64,000 bases of DNA from Salvia splendens (lineage: Eukaryota; Streptophyta; Magnoliopsida; Lamiales; Lamiaceae): contig NC_056041.1 of the NCBI RefSeq assembly GCF_004379255.2, positions 14,601,559-14,665,558 of the forward strand, written 5' to 3'. Shown here one piece after another: positions 34,529 to 46,810 of this stretch (the stretch's first letter is position 1; the number at the start of each line of letters is the position of its first letter). Both the position numbers and the translations under genes were made by a program. The notes below the pieces were generated by a model. That model ran no database searches, had not been told where the DNA came from, and saw only the letters and a program-made list of their open reading frames with translations.

Positions 34529-35686
34529 GAGCATCCGCAGCGGTGGCGGTCGTCGCCACCGCCGTCCGTGCCAGCGGCAAGGAGAAGGGTCGCCGCCGCT
34601 GCGCTCGCGCCGCTGGCACGGCGCTGCTCGATGTATCGAGCACGTCCGTGCCAGCGGACGCATACGTGGCGGCACGGGATTGGGAAACGGCGTAGCCGTT
34701 GCATTCAATTTTTTTTTAAAAAAATCGGTATTTAATTATAAATAATGCTAAAAAAATAAAAAAATATATTTTCCAAATCCCAAAAATATGGTTGTTTTTT
34801 TCCCGTTTTTTCTTAATTTTTTTGATTTTTTTTTATTTTTTTTCCCAAAATCATCTATAAATACACACATTCATCACTCATTTATCACATCAATTCATCT
34901 CTCATTCATCTCTCATTCATAATTCTTATACAAACTATCAACACATTCAACCTTCACTCAAAACATCAAATGGATTTCACTCATCTCATGGCGGAAGCGG
35001 AGCGCGAAGAACAAGAATACTACGAACAACATCGTGCCGCTTACGAAGCATATGTCGCGGCGAATACCCCCGCTCATCCTCCTCAACGCACTAGATCAAA
35101 TCGCCGCTACATCCATCGTGACCGGGAGGGAGCCCACGAAAGGCTCGTTGCCGACTACTTTGCCGACCATTCGCGGTTTCCGGCAGATTACTTCAGGCGC
35201 CGTTTTCGCATGTCAAAGCGCTTGTTCATGCGAATTGTCAACACATTGTCCGCACGTGTTGAATACTTTCAAACAGGTGTAGATGCAGCCGGCCGGCAAA
35301 GTATCACGGCGTTGCAGAAGTGTACGTGTGCCATCCGACAACTCGCTACTGGGCAAACGGCCGACATCTTCGACGAGTATTTGCATATCGGTGAGTCCAC
35401 TGGAATCCTTTGTTTAAAGAATTTTTACGAGGGCGTTCGTTCTGCTTTTGGGGATTTTAATTATGTAATGTTTAATTTTATTTATCATTTGTAATATTTA
35501 TTGTGGTTTTTAAATGAATTTTAATATTATGGAAATGTTATTGTTTAATTGAATTTTAAATTAATTGTGCTCGTCCTTGCGGAAGAGCACAGTTGTGGGT
35601 GTTGTGCTCTTGCCAGATAGCAGGCATGAATAGTACCGCCCGGGCCCACAACCGTGCCGCTGGCAAGAGCACGGTCATGGATGCTC
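34529..35686 (+). mobile_element. PIF/Harbinger element with truncated transposase
   Basis: TIRs GAGCATCCGCAGCGG and CATGGATGCTC, flanked on both sides by TCA (34526-34528 and 35687-35689), a variant of the usual TTA/TAA. It holds the 5' part of a transposase gene only. Confidence 0.75.
34970..35494 (+). pseudogene. Harbinger transposase fragment
   Basis: The frame gives 174 residues from ATG 34970. It matches the N-terminal helical domain of the intact transposase (HERLVADYFADHSRFPADYF, RRRFRMSKRLFMRIVNTLSA, QKCTCAIRQLATGQTAD, FDEYLHIGESTG) and then breaks off after EGVRSAFGDF. The whole DDE nuclease domain is deleted. It resembles the 56683 copy more than the 51132 copy. Confidence 0.75.
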
Positions 35687-35980
35687 TCATGAACACACAA
35701 TCAAAGATCTTTGTGGAGATATTTGTTTGATTTTCAAAGGAAAAATGGTGTGTTAATACCAATTCTATTACCCCCAGTACTTACTCCTATTTTATTCTTC
35801 GATTTGAATTATGAACAAGTTCTTAAGCAATTTGTGAAGATTAGCTGTAGATTCTAATTTGTATTGTCCTTTATTTATAGCTTAAATGTGCTTTTATTCT
35901 GTAAATATTGTATTTTCTAAACTTTTTTTTGGAAGAAAGGTATTAGAAATGGGTCACTCAACCCTTAAACAGTCTTATAA

Positions 35981-37656
35981 GACCACGTTTATCGGTCTTT
36001 GGAGGTCGACCTCCACGTAATTATTGTAATTAAAAAAAAATTCTAAACATAGGTCTCTCTCCTTGACACATGTCTCTCTCTCCTCAAACAGACCGATGGG
36101 TCTCTCTTCTCATTTCACCACTCAGCCAATGAGATTGTGCCAAATGACACAATTTCATTGGCTGATATTATTATTTTTAATAATTAATATATCTTTAATA
36201 TATTATATTAAAAAATTATAAAATTTATACCAAAATTCATAATTTTTCTTCCTCTATAAATAGAGACCACATTTGCTGTAGTTTTGCACACACAAAAAAT
36301 ATCATCTTTTCTCCTCCTATAATCCTTATTGTTTAGTAGAATTTCATATTTTTTAGTTTCCCTTGTTGCTAGCTATGGAGGATGATGAGAATAATATATT
36401 CTCCGATTTCCAAAACTTCAACCCTTCCCAAGACTTCAACCCTTCCCAAAATGTTAACCTTTCTCAAGATTATTTCCCTAGCTTTGATGATTTTCCGAAT
36501 TCTGAGCAATTTCAAAGTTCATTTCAAAATCAACATTCAAGCCAAGCCATATCACAAACTAAGAGTGCTGTAAACACCCCACATGGTTGGAGTGAGCAAG
36601 AAGACATGGCATTAATGTCTGCTTGGTGTTTCGTGAGCACGAATGCAGTTGTTGGCACCAACCAAACTAGTAACCATCTATGGCAAATGTTCTGTTTCTA
36701 TATGAGCAGACAAGAAAAGAAAATCCAAGAATTGGTGAAGAAAGAAGTTTGGAGTCATTGAAACAACGCTACAAACGACTCAACGCAAATGTCTCAAAAT
36801 GGGTTGGTGCATACAAAAAAGCGCATGATCGAGCTACGAGTGGCCAGCCTAAAGAGGACATTGAGAAAACCGCTCAACAACTGTATGGTAAGAGCAAATT
36901 TACTCACCATAAGGTGTTTGAGGAGGAGATGAGACTTAATCCCAAGTGGGAATTGAAATTGAATAGCACTGGTTCAACGCGTTCCACCCAGATGAAGATA
37001 GTCTTGAAGAAAGTCGTGGGAGCTCAAAAAGGTCGAGGACTAGTGAGGAAGGAGGACCTCAAATCGACTCCACTCCTGAGAGTCGTTCTTCAACATTGCA
37101 ACGTCCTATTGGAAGAGATCAAACTAAGGCTAAGGATAAAAGAAAAGGCAAAGAAGTTGCAACACCATCATATACAATTCCTAATGATTTCACTGCAGCA
37201 CTGCGTGAAATGAGAGTCACGCGTGAAAGGGAATGTGATATTCAGGAACGGAAGATCAAAGCAGCTAGTGATATTCATGAACGGAACATCAAGGCAGCTA
37301 TCCTTACTCCGCTGATGGCTAGGAGGGACTTAACTCCAGAAGAAGAAGATCTGAAACGCAATCTCATTGCAGAATTGTTTGTTTTTATAATTTTTAGTTT
37401 GTCATTTATTACATTTTTCAAAAAATTTACAATAATAAGTATTTCATGTAATAATAATAGTACTAAAAAATAATGTAAAAATAAATACTCCATATAATAG
37501 TGTGGTTGGGTGGTCATTGATAAACCATGAAAATATGTGTGGTTGGGTTGGATGAATATTAATGATGTGGAAAATGATGTGGAGGAGATAGAAATGAATA
37601 AAATATTGAAAAAGTGGATGGTTGGGTTGGATTGGGGGTTGCTGATAAACATGGTC
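35981..37656 (+). mobile_element. PIF/Harbinger element of another subfamily, Myb-like gene only
   Basis: TIRs GACCACGTTTATCGGTC and GCTGATAAACATGGTC, flanked by TAA at 35978-35980 and 37657-37659. 1676 bp. The TIRs differ from the GAGCATCC group. No transposase sequence inside. Confidence 0.8.
36375..37410 (+). pseudogene. Broken Harbinger Myb/SANT-like gene
   Basis: Starts MEDDENNIFSDFQNF, with an Asn/Gln/Phe-rich head, then the Myb-like segment (GWSEQEDMALMSAWCFVS, LKQRYKRLNANVSKWVGAYK), then a charged C-terminal part (RRDLTPEEEDLKRNLI). The coding sequence changes frame near 36690 and again near 36990, so two frameshifts separate three parts of one gene. An intron does not explain both steps. 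Confidence 0.65.
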
Positions 37657-37659
37657 TAA

Positions 37660-39294
37660 GGGAGAGAGTTATCCACACTTATATAGAGGAGCTAGAATCA
37701 TCACCAACTCACATGGGACAAGATTTAAGAGTTTTAAAAGGTGTGAATTGATGACGACATGGACTTCAACTTGTTTTATATAGTTTTTTGAGAGGGGATT
37801 TTGCTCTGCATTTGCATACTTGAAGCTGAAATTATTTTAGATCTTGCTATAGTTTACAAAGTGTGCAAAGGAAGACTATTCCATTCGTCAATAGAAACGG
37901 CTCCGGGAAAGCAAGATGGCGATGATTGAAACTTGTCAAATTCTGAACATATATGTTGAATCTGCTAGTGTGTTTAATACTTTTATGTGTCTTGCTGAAT
38001 GTCTCAAACTCATATATTGTTCTAACAAATAAAACTAGCCACTCTTGTAAATAAAATTTTCTATTATTAAATACTGTCTCGTCTCACTTTAGCAGTTCTA
38101 GGTAGAATCTTTCATAAATAGTAATGGTACATTCCACTAACGTTATAGTATAGAACTAATAGTATATTCCAATATTTTTTTCACCAAATTTTTCTTTACA
38201 TATTTTTAAAGCTCGACGCAAAATTCAATAGAACTGCTAAAGTGGAAATGAGGAAATATTATTTTTTTAAATATATCAATAATGACTCTCCATTCACCAT
38301 ATGTCATGCCATGAGTGTAACGTATAAGTCGAGTCCAACTCAAAACAACATCAGCCCATTAGATAAGGCCCAATAAATTTTTTCTATTTGCCGCTAACTC
38401 TCCAGACTATGGGTGCGTGGGTGCGGTCGTGCGTCCCAGAGTGATTTTACAAAACAACGTGCCATCCATTTTTAGTGGGCGCCCTAGTGGTCGCTACGTC
38501 ATCAATTTTTATAATGTCCTAGGGTGAGTCCTATCAATTAAACTCAATTTGCATTTAATTTTTAATATTATTATTTTTTATTTTTATTTTTAATTATTAA
38601 AATATCAAAATATATTATACATTAAACGCTACAATCATACTTAAAAAAACTACATCTTTAAAAACAAAAAACATTACTAAACTAAATTGCTAAATTATTT
38701 TAAAAAAGCTTTTAAAAAAACACTACATTACTAAATTAATAAAAATAAATAAAAATAAAAAATTGCAAAACTGTCGCGATCGGGCTCGGGCTCGGAGTTG
38801 CAATCGGGCGCCCGAAGGGAACGACCGATCGTCTCTCTCGGGCGCCCGAGGACGACTGAGCCCGAACTCTGTGCGACCGGGCTCCAGATCATTAATCCAC
38901 TACTCGTGCGATCGGATGCTCTTAAAAATGATGAACTTATTTCTGGTGGAATGAATATACCAATACAAGTACAGTATGATTTCTGTTACTGAAATATTAT
39001 TAAATCGCAAATAGTCCAAATTAAACAAGTTTAATCCACTACTTTACGTAATTTTCACAATTACCAGTACATAAATATAACAAGAAAAGTAGAAAAGTGT
39101 AAAGCAAGAAGCCATGAACATAACCTTCCAAAAATCCTACCTTTTCCTTTTCCCACTAAATTTGTTCCAGAAAAAACTTAGTATAAACAAAAATGGTGAA
39201 GCCTCAATCTATTACTATTACAAACTCAAAACCCAAAAAATCCCGAAAAGAATAGCATAATCAGCTGCAACTTCACTTCAATTCAATCTTCCAA
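37660..39294. other. Intergenic region upstream of thaumatin gene 1
   Basis: AT-rich. A GC-rich palindromic patch at about 38770-38920 ends with CGGATGCTC followed by TTA and looks like a Harbinger-type terminus, but no matching left end was found. No gene is seen. Confidence 0.35.
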
Positions 39295-42200
39295 ATGAGC
39301 CGTCCGCTTTTCTCCACCCTCTTCCTCTCGCTGTTTTTGATCAATTTCTCTTTCTTCTCAGGCAATCTCTCATCTTCTTTAAATTTTACTTATATTCGTT
39401 TTTTTGTTTTTGTGATATTTGTTTAATTCGTTAAATCGGAATTTTACAGAGGTCGAAACGACGACGTTCAAGTTCGTCAACCGGTGCCGGCACACGATAT
39501 GGCCGGGTATACTAACGGGCGCCGACCGCCCGGTTCTCAACCCGACCGGCTTCACTCTCAAGAGCGGGCGATCCAGAACGCTGCGGGCGCCCCAATCGTG
39601 GTCGGGCCGGGTCTGGGCCCGGACGCACTGCGCCACTGATTCCGCGGGCAAATTCTCATGCGCCACCGCCGATTGCGCCTCGGGGAGGGTGGATTGCGGT
39701 GGCGCCGGCGCGATTCCTCCGGCGACGCTGGCGGAATTCACTCTCAACGGAGACCAAGGGCTGGATTTCTACGACGTGAGCCTTGTGGACGGGTACAACA
39801 TTCCGATGCTGATAATCCCTATGGGGGGTACAACCGCGAGCAGCGGGTGCAGCTCCACGGGTTGCCTCGTCGACCTCAACGGTGCGTGCCCGCGTGGGCT
39901 GGCGGTGGCGCATGCCAGGGAGACCGTCGCGTGCCGAAGCGCGTGCGAGGCGTTCGGCAATCCGGCCTTCTGCTGCAGCGAGGCGTACAATACGCCGGAG
40001 ACTTGCGGGCCGTCGCCGTACTCGCTCTTCTTCAAGAGCGCGTGCCCGCGATCCTACAGCTACGCCTACGACGATAAGACGAGCACCTTCACCTGCACCG
40101 GCGCCGATTACACTATCATCTTCTGCCCCCTGCCTTACACCAGGTTAATTTTATTTCCCCCCTTTCTGCGGCACCCTAATTTTGATTTCTTTCATTCAGT
40201 TTGTTGGTTTGTCAACTTTTCCCCTCCATGCGGAACCCTAATTTTGTGTTATGTGATTTAATTTGTTGGTTTATGAACTTATCCTCCTCTGTGAGGAACC
40301 CTAATATTGTGATCTTAGTTGGTTGGAGTAAAAATGAAGCAATAGAATGGGGGAAATTATACAAAGTAGTCTACTTAGTTGGTGGAGTGATGAGCTTGTG
40401 TTAAAGCTCATGGTAACGAAATTCCATGTCGTTTAGGTGGAGATCTTTGTATGATTAAGGAGAAAAGAAGGGTGTTTGGATTAATGTTTTTAGGATTTGT
40501 ATTGGATTATTGAATCGGTTTGTTGCTATGTTCATAAATGAAATTTGTGCTGCCTGAGAGTTTGGACACAGTCTTTGCCTTGAAATATTCAACTGAATTT
40601 CTGCATTTGATGCTTAGCTTAGAAACAGAATAGAAGCATGTTTTTTAAATATTTTTCATGATTCCGAATTGCCTGAGACTTGTTCTGTTAAGGCCTCATT
40701 TGGTAGGGGTGATAATTCTATGATAGTGGAGCTATCTTGGCAACTAGACATGTTTGGTAGGTATGATACTATGTACGGACGGCCTGTGTTCAATCAGCGG
40801 CCTGCTGAAGATTGCTGGAAGAAACAGACATTTTATTTGGATATGGTAACGGGTGGGGGAGCTACGATACGTTGTCTCCCTTCCAATGAAGCTTCTTCTT
40901 TCTCTTCGTGAAACCTCACCAACTCCAGTCATTCCTTCTTTCGTATTCCTCCTCTGCAGCCCTAGGCTGGAAGGGAACTCAGTTGGTTCCCATGTTGAGG
41001 ATCCGCAACCTAGTCCCCCTCCACGTTCTCACCCCCTCTAAACTCATCGTCATTCTCTCCCTCTTCGCCTCTTTCATCTACCTCCTTGGGTTCTTGGCAT
41101 TGATTTCGTCCAATCCTTCATCTCAAAATCTAATGCCGACATAGAACAAGATCGCACCACCCATTCCTCAATTCTGAATTCTATAATCCCTAACCCGGAG
41201 TGTCCCTAAACATTCCCTAAGAAGAAAATGGCGTATTCAATCTCGTTGTCTCCTGGCAAAATCTCATCTTATTCTCTTGATTCGAAGCTTGGGGACTGCT
41301 TCAAGGTGGCCAAAATTCGGCGCGAGGAGCTGCAGCGGCAGTTGAGGAGGTCCGTGGAGGGGCAGCCGCTGGAAGGGTTCGATTACGAGGCAATTTTGGG
41401 GTAATGTTGCAAAATGCTGGTGGGATATGTGCAAATTTTTGTCCGCGAAGAGGCCATCGAAGTTGAAGTTTTTCTTGGAGGATCCTCTCACTATTGATAG
41501 GGTCTCTATTGTTTATAACAATTAAGTTTGATTTCTGTAATGTGGAAATCAATATGGCCTGTATTAGATTTTAGGCTAACCTCCTGATTCCTGAATGAGT
41601 TTCGTGATTGCTGGAGAGTATTGCTTTGCAGCTCAGCAATTCATTGGTGATCTACTCTACTGTTTTATGTTGACACAATATTTTTGAAGAGGAATTTTTT
41701 TTTCTTGATGTACAAAATTGGATTGAAGGTTGTAGGAAGTCAGTTGTATGCAAGGCATAAAAATAGATTTGGGAATGATGATTACAAGGACATAATCATC
41801 TGTCATAGTATAAGATATGAAGGTTAACATTGTCAAACTTAATTGCTAGCTGGTTTACCATCTTGTGAACCAAACTTTTTTTGTTGTTGTCTATGTGAAT
41901 ATTTTATCACCGCTACCAAACAATATACCATGTTACTGTATTATCAACAATAAGGATAGCACATCACATTTGCTATCTGAGCTCTCCTAATCATATCTCC
42001 TTTACCAAACAGTGCCTACGTATTCTAGATAAACATGAAGTTGAATGGAGTACTGGTTGTGCAGCAGTTGCTTAATTTTCTCTTGTTTCCTTGTTTTACA
42101 CGGGAAAGTTGATGATACCTTCTCCTTTCTTGTTGCAACTTTTCCCCTGCTTCTTGAGCTGTTGGTGCTGAATTGCTAAGTAGAGATTTAGTTAATTGCG

Positions 42201-42307
42201 AGCTAAATAGCTCATGTTGGTATTGGCTTTGTGATTGTTGAGTTTTCTCCTTCATTGTGTTGAATTGTGTTTATATATTTGATATGCAGTGAAGCAATTT
42301 GCTTCAC

Positions 42308-42354
<47 letters not shown>

Positions 42355-42562
42355 TCCCTTTTCTATATCACATTTGAAGTTAGAGTATGCATCATGTATC
42401 AAGACTGCCTAATAGGTTCGTGCCTAATAGGTTCGTGCATATCATGTTATTTGCAGCATGAAATTTCTGGCAACACGGAAGGAATCAGCACAGCTGCCTC
42501 TAGTGAACAAAACTATGATGTACGTTGGGAGGCGCCGCACCATGCTGTCATTACCAGGTTAG
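39295..42562 (+). CDS. Thaumatin-like protein 1 (PR-5 family), 3 exons
   Basis: Exons 39295-39361, 39450-40143 and, less surely, 42457-42562; total 867 nt, 288 residues. A signal peptide ([21 protein letters not shown]) is encoded by exon 1. The thaumatin fold in exon 2 has [15 protein letters not shown], the [12 protein letters not shown] motif, [21 protein letters not shown] and [15 protein letters not shown]. These acidic and cysteine-rich motifs are typical; family members are secreted, some glucan-binding or antifungal. Intron 1 needs a GC donor (CAG|GCAATC), fixed by the phase and by comparison with the second gene. Intron 2 is about 2.3 kb and hosts a TIR element. Exon 3 ([20 protein letters not shown]) fits phase and family tails, ends at TAG 42560-42562, and lacks the hydrophobic C-terminal tail of the second gene. 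Confidence 0.82.
40692..42016. mobile_element. TIR element carrying a captured HMG-CoA reductase fragment
   Basis: Ends GGCCTCATTTGGTAGGGG and CCTTTACCAAACAGTGCC are imperfect inverted repeats of the GGC..TGTTTGG type known from PIF/Tourist elements. Flanks are TAA (40689-40691) and TAC (42017-42019), so the duplication is imperfect. It lies in intron 2 of thaumatin gene 1. No transposase is seen; the interior holds HMG-CoA reductase homology. Confidence 0.55.
40985..41445 (+). pseudogene. HMGR: HMG-CoA reductase exon-1 fragment
   Basis: Two blocks in different frames match plant HMG-CoA reductase. The first (about 41020-41150) has the membrane segment ([12 protein letters not shown], then [16 protein letters not shown] after a frame change). 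The second, from 41228, has [21 protein letters not shown] and [10 protein letters not shown], then a TAA at 41402-41404 where the enzyme has Gln, then [11 protein letters not shown]. These are hallmark stretches of the linker and start of the catalytic domain. The catalytic domain proper is absent. Not functional as an enzyme. Confidence 0.8.
42310..42351. repeat. (CT)n microsatellite
   Basis: About 20 CT units within intron 2 of thaumatin gene 1, about 100 bp before exon 3. Confidence 0.9.
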
Positions 42563-43046
42563 AGCCCTCGATTGCTCTCCTTGGCTCCTTCTATAAGTAC
42601 TTTATCGACATTTTTGGTCTCATGAGCTGTATATCTGATACCGGGCGGTCTGTTTCAGGCTGACACGCAATCACAGTAGACGAAGAATGATCATTTTGTA
42701 ATGAAATAGGTGCTTGAATTAGATTCAAGCATGATCACCTCACCAATGAGACGATGCAAGCATATGAATGAAGAAGCATCTTTGTGAATAGGTTATTTTT
42801 GTATTTTCTTAAAATTACGCTTTAGGCATTAGAAATGGTAGTATATGCTATGCTACCTTATCGACTTATCGTTTACGTTGTTTGGTTTGTGTAAGTTTGT
42901 TTTTTGACGAGAGAAACTTGCAGTCGCTAATTGAGAAGAATTGTTGATGATTCAAATCCCAAATCTCTCATCTCTCTTTATTGGTGATGAGTGAAACCTC
43001 CTGTTAAGCGAAGAATAGTTTTTGTACCCTCGCATCCGATAAAATT
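42563..43046. other. 3' flank of thaumatin gene 1
   Basis: AT-rich, no further gene. A CAG/GCTGAC at about 42658 offers an alternative last exon that would also stop immediately after Gly. Confidence 0.4.
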
Positions 43047-43578
43047 GGATCCATAATAGGGACGGATGTCCCGGCGGACAACCCAAAACACCTTCTGCCA
43101 CGTCATAAGGACATCCCACAGCACAGTTACGTCATTAGGACATCTCACTCCATAATAGCGGACATCCCCAAGGACATCCCGACGGACATCCACAATAATC
43201 AAAATTTACAAATATGCAATTTTACAGAATTAAAATTTCGACACGAATACGGGAAAAATGCAACCATTTTATTTTTAAAAAAAACATACATATTTAAATT
43301 AAAAAAATACATAGTTCACAAAAAAAATCATCTCAAACCAAAAAACGATTCAAACAAAGTACATGTTATGCCTTGAATCTGTATAGTTTGCCGCTAGGCG
43401 AACGGGATCTATATAGAGTTTGCAACGAGCCGTATATATAGAGTTTTTTTTAAAAAATAAAAAATTCGGACGTCCGCACAGACCTCCGCGGAAACTGAAG
43501 GACGACCTTTCGTCCGTCGTCGACGTCCGCATCCGTCGTTTATGACGCAATAGCGGACGTCCGCTATTGAGGATGCTC
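43047..43578. mobile_element. Harbinger MITE, GGACGTCC subfamily
   Basis: Right end CGCTATTGAGGATGCTC followed by TTA; left end GATCCATAATAGGGACGG near 43047 is its degraded inverse. The interior shows the same GGACATCC/GGACGTCC subterminal repeats as the element at 10761-11805. The left target copy is not intact. Confidence 0.55.
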
Positions 43579-44905
43579 TTAGCATGTCCGGCTGTACCAG
43601 ATGATACTCTTAAAATCTAGCATCCAAAAATATTGATCCAGAATATGGATCATTCGACGGAAATGAAAGGGTTTTTTCTATTCGATAGGTGTATATTTAT
43701 CAAAAGTTAGATCCTTGTTAAACATTTTGAAGAAATTTATATACAAATAAGGTTTTTTTTTATTATTTTATATATATTTAATAATGAACTTTCAGTATTT
43801 TTTGGGTACAATGAGTTTGTTATTTTGGTATTATTCCTTTCCACCATACGTTTTTTTTTCTCTATGCATACATGTGTGTTATTTCTATGGATGTTGAATT
43901 TGGGCAATATGAAAAATATACTCTATTAATTTTACTATAGTCAAGTCGTATTTATTTTTGGATCGTCCTATGATATATGAATTATTTTCTTATTTTGCAA
44001 AATCTTTCAATCTCATATTTTACCTTTTCTTTCTCGTTTAGTACTTTATTCTTATTTCTACTGTATTCATTCTTCACTTAATCTCTAAACCCTCATTTCT
44101 TAATATTTGTGCAAAAAATAAATTGCTCAACTAAAATACAATAAAAGAAATAAATTGTGATTACTGTTCAAAATCAATGTTCGACCAAGTTTCGTGTTAA
44201 TCAATGAATCAAACAGTTTAAATTGTACTCATTTGTTTCATCATAGTTGAGTCTTATTTTTTTAAAGCTCTTTTATAGCTGAGTCATTTGTCGATATGAC
44301 AATAATTAACTTACTCTTACTCTTCCGTAGAACAACATCTAAATATTTGCATTCTCACTTACAACACGAAATACAATTTCTGATTCATGACCTTTTAATT
44401 AAATCACTTGACTAAGCACAACAATTATTATTGGAAGAGACAAGAGAAAAATGTGTTCCACTTTTGCATAAACATATTCCCTAAAACCTTGTTAAAATTA
44501 CTTTATAGTTGTAAAGTTTGTGGAACGGTATTTGTGGTCGTGGGAGGTGAGCCCTAGCTGCGTAATATGTCAAATTAAATCCACTTTATTCTAAAACAAT
44601 CATTCACTCGATTCACATGAACTCTGGTCAAGATGGGACCCATTTAAAAACAACTTAAATATCAAAATGATGATTAATTTTAAATAATATGCATGTGTTC
44701 ATATTTGTAAGGTTATTCGTATTTCGAATATACTCTACTTTGTTTTCCTATAATAATTTACAATTATTGACAACTAAAAGTCTAAAACGTCAGTAAACAA
44801 ATTGTATACGGTACACTCTATGTTCATGAAAATTGTAATAAATAATTAAATTAGAAAAAAAATAAAGTATGTAAGAGAATAATGTAGATATAACTCTTTT
44901 TTGTA
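43579..44905. other. AT-rich spacer
   Basis: No gene or bounded element recognised. Confidence 0.4.
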
Positions 44906-45113
44906 CTCCCTCCGTCATAAAAATATAGGCATTGGATGTGGCACGTGAATTAAAATAAAATTGGTAAAGAAAGAGAGACATAAGAATGGTAATTAAAGTA
45001 GAGTCAGTAGATAGTGAGACCTATATTATTTAAATGATATAACTTTTCAAAAATGGAATGCATGTATTTTTGCCAGACGAACGAGTGCACATATTTTTAT
45101 GGGACGGAGGGAG
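44906..45113. mobile_element. Stowaway-like MITE
   Basis: Termini CTCCCTCCGTCATAAAAATA and TATTTTTATGGGACGGAGGG(AG) are inverted repeats; TA flanks both sides (44904-44905 and 45114-45115). Non-coding. Confidence 0.8.
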
Positions 45114-45487
45114 TATTATTCTTTCTCTTATTTTACTTTCTCCATACCTTAACTATCTAATATTATTTTTACAAAATAACGTCCGAAAAGAAATATCTCA
45201 TTTATAACAGGACAACTGAAATGTTAAATAGTGCTCCTATTACTATAATACATTTGGCGTTCATGTAAAAAGATGCAACTCCAAACTCTTTTATACTTCA
45301 ATTTTATAAATATTTTTATTTAAAATACACTTTTTAAGCATAGTGGATTCATCAGTACTTCGTGTGATTAAAGTTGTTATACATTTTGTAAATGTACCGA
45401 GCAATAAAATTCGAGAGTGGCAAATATTTATATAGAGAAAATGGATTTATTTAGGTTTCAATAGTCAATATTTACCGCAATCAACGC

Positions 45488-46669
45488 GGGGGAAGATCCC
45501 CTGCTGTGGGGAAAAACACAGCATTTGATGCTGTGCCACAAAACGACGTGGTTTCATCTGTAATACTACTTCTCTAGCATTTTCTTGCGAATTTATTTAT
45601 TATTAATCCATTTCATCTCGTTTCCTTCTTTTTCTATCCTAACAATCCTGGAAAAAATATTGTTTTTAATTTAACGGTGGGACATCTTTTTTTTCAACCT
45701 TTTTCTTTACTCACCAAATGTAGTTTCTGAAAGATGAATTAATTTTGCATATTTTATTTTCATTAGTTGTAATTAATTGGATTGATTGTTTTTTTCCTTT
45801 TATATGTAACCAAATCTTATACTCCTACTCCGGAACATATTGGATCAATTGTGATTAACTTCTTTTCATTTATTATGTAACCAAATCTTATACTAGTACT
45901 TCCTCCGTCGAAATGTTGTCCACATTTAATTTGACACTGATTTTTAAAAATATAAAAAAAAGTAAGTGAAAAAAGTTAATGAAATGTAAGTTCTTTATTT
46001 ATATAATACTATAATAGAACTTGCGTGTAATGAGTTAGTGTAAAAAGTGTGCTTCATTAACCAAAAATGAAAAATCAAGCAAAGTGGACAACATTTTGCA
46101 GAATGATTGAAATGACAAAAATGGATAATATTTCAGGGACGGAAGGAGAAGTATGGAACATATTTCAATAGAGACGTATCTAATTACAACTATCCCGATG
46201 AAAACCGATGGAAACTGAGATTACTAATATTAGAATGTATTTTTGATACAAATAAATAGACACCTAATGTGTGTTTCAATAGTGTGTTTCAATTTATTTT
46301 TGTATTTAGTCACTCAAGTATTGTATTACAGTATGATTTTATATCTTGTGTCAACTATTAATTGGGTATCATTACTTTTAACTTTGATTTTCTGCATTAG
46401 TTTTTATTACGATAAATTTGGTGGTATAAGTTATGAGTTGGTAGTATTAAGCACTAGAAAAAAGATTTAAGAAAAGATACGATAAAAGATTCCATATAAT
46501 ATGTCCAGAGATAAAAGGAAGGGAATGCAAAGAATTAATAAAAGTAAAATGACGTGAATTAAGTTGCTGCAGTGATGATAAAATATGATGCAATTTAAGG
46601 TGAAACTACGTCGTTTTGGGGCACAGCATCAAATGCTGTGTTTTTACCCACAGCAGGGGATCCTCCCCC
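45488..46669. mobile_element. Mutator-like non-autonomous element with long TIRs
   Basis: TIRs of about 69 bp start GGGGGAAGATCCCCTGCTGT on the left and end ACAGCAGGGGATCCTCCCCC on the right. A 9-bp direct repeat AATCAACGC flanks it (45479-45487 and 46670-46678). Long TIRs with 9-bp duplications define Mutator-like elements. Each TIR contains a perfect small hairpin, CACAGCAT-TTG-ATGCTGTG. No transposase. A Stowaway-like MITE is nested at 45899-46151. Confidence 0.85.
45899..46151. mobile_element. Stowaway-like MITE inside the Mutator-like element
   Basis: Left end CTTCCTCCGTCGAAATGTTG, right end CAGGGACGGAAGGAGAAG; flanks TA and TA. The sequence ATGTTGTCCAC near the left end pairs with GTGGACAACATTTTG further in. 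Confidence 0.6.
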
Positions 46670-46810
46670 AATCAACGCACATAAAAAGTCGAGCCAAAAC
46701 TGACCATCGGGGAAATGAACTTTATCGTAAATAGGAATAAATTTTAAATCCCTATAAAACGAATTCATATAAAAATAATTTCAATATTTTTGCTACGCAC
46801 TTAAAATATT

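Noticed and set aside
36375..37410. Host NAM-associated Myb gene with introns
   Set aside because: It lies within TIRs and a TAA duplication, and the frame changes have no consistent splice sites, so a transposon pseudogene is the simpler reading.
38770..38924. GC-rich palindromic patch as a full Harbinger MITE
   Set aside because: The right end, GGATGCTC with TTA, fits, but no matching left terminus or target copy was found, so it is mentioned only as a possible fragment.
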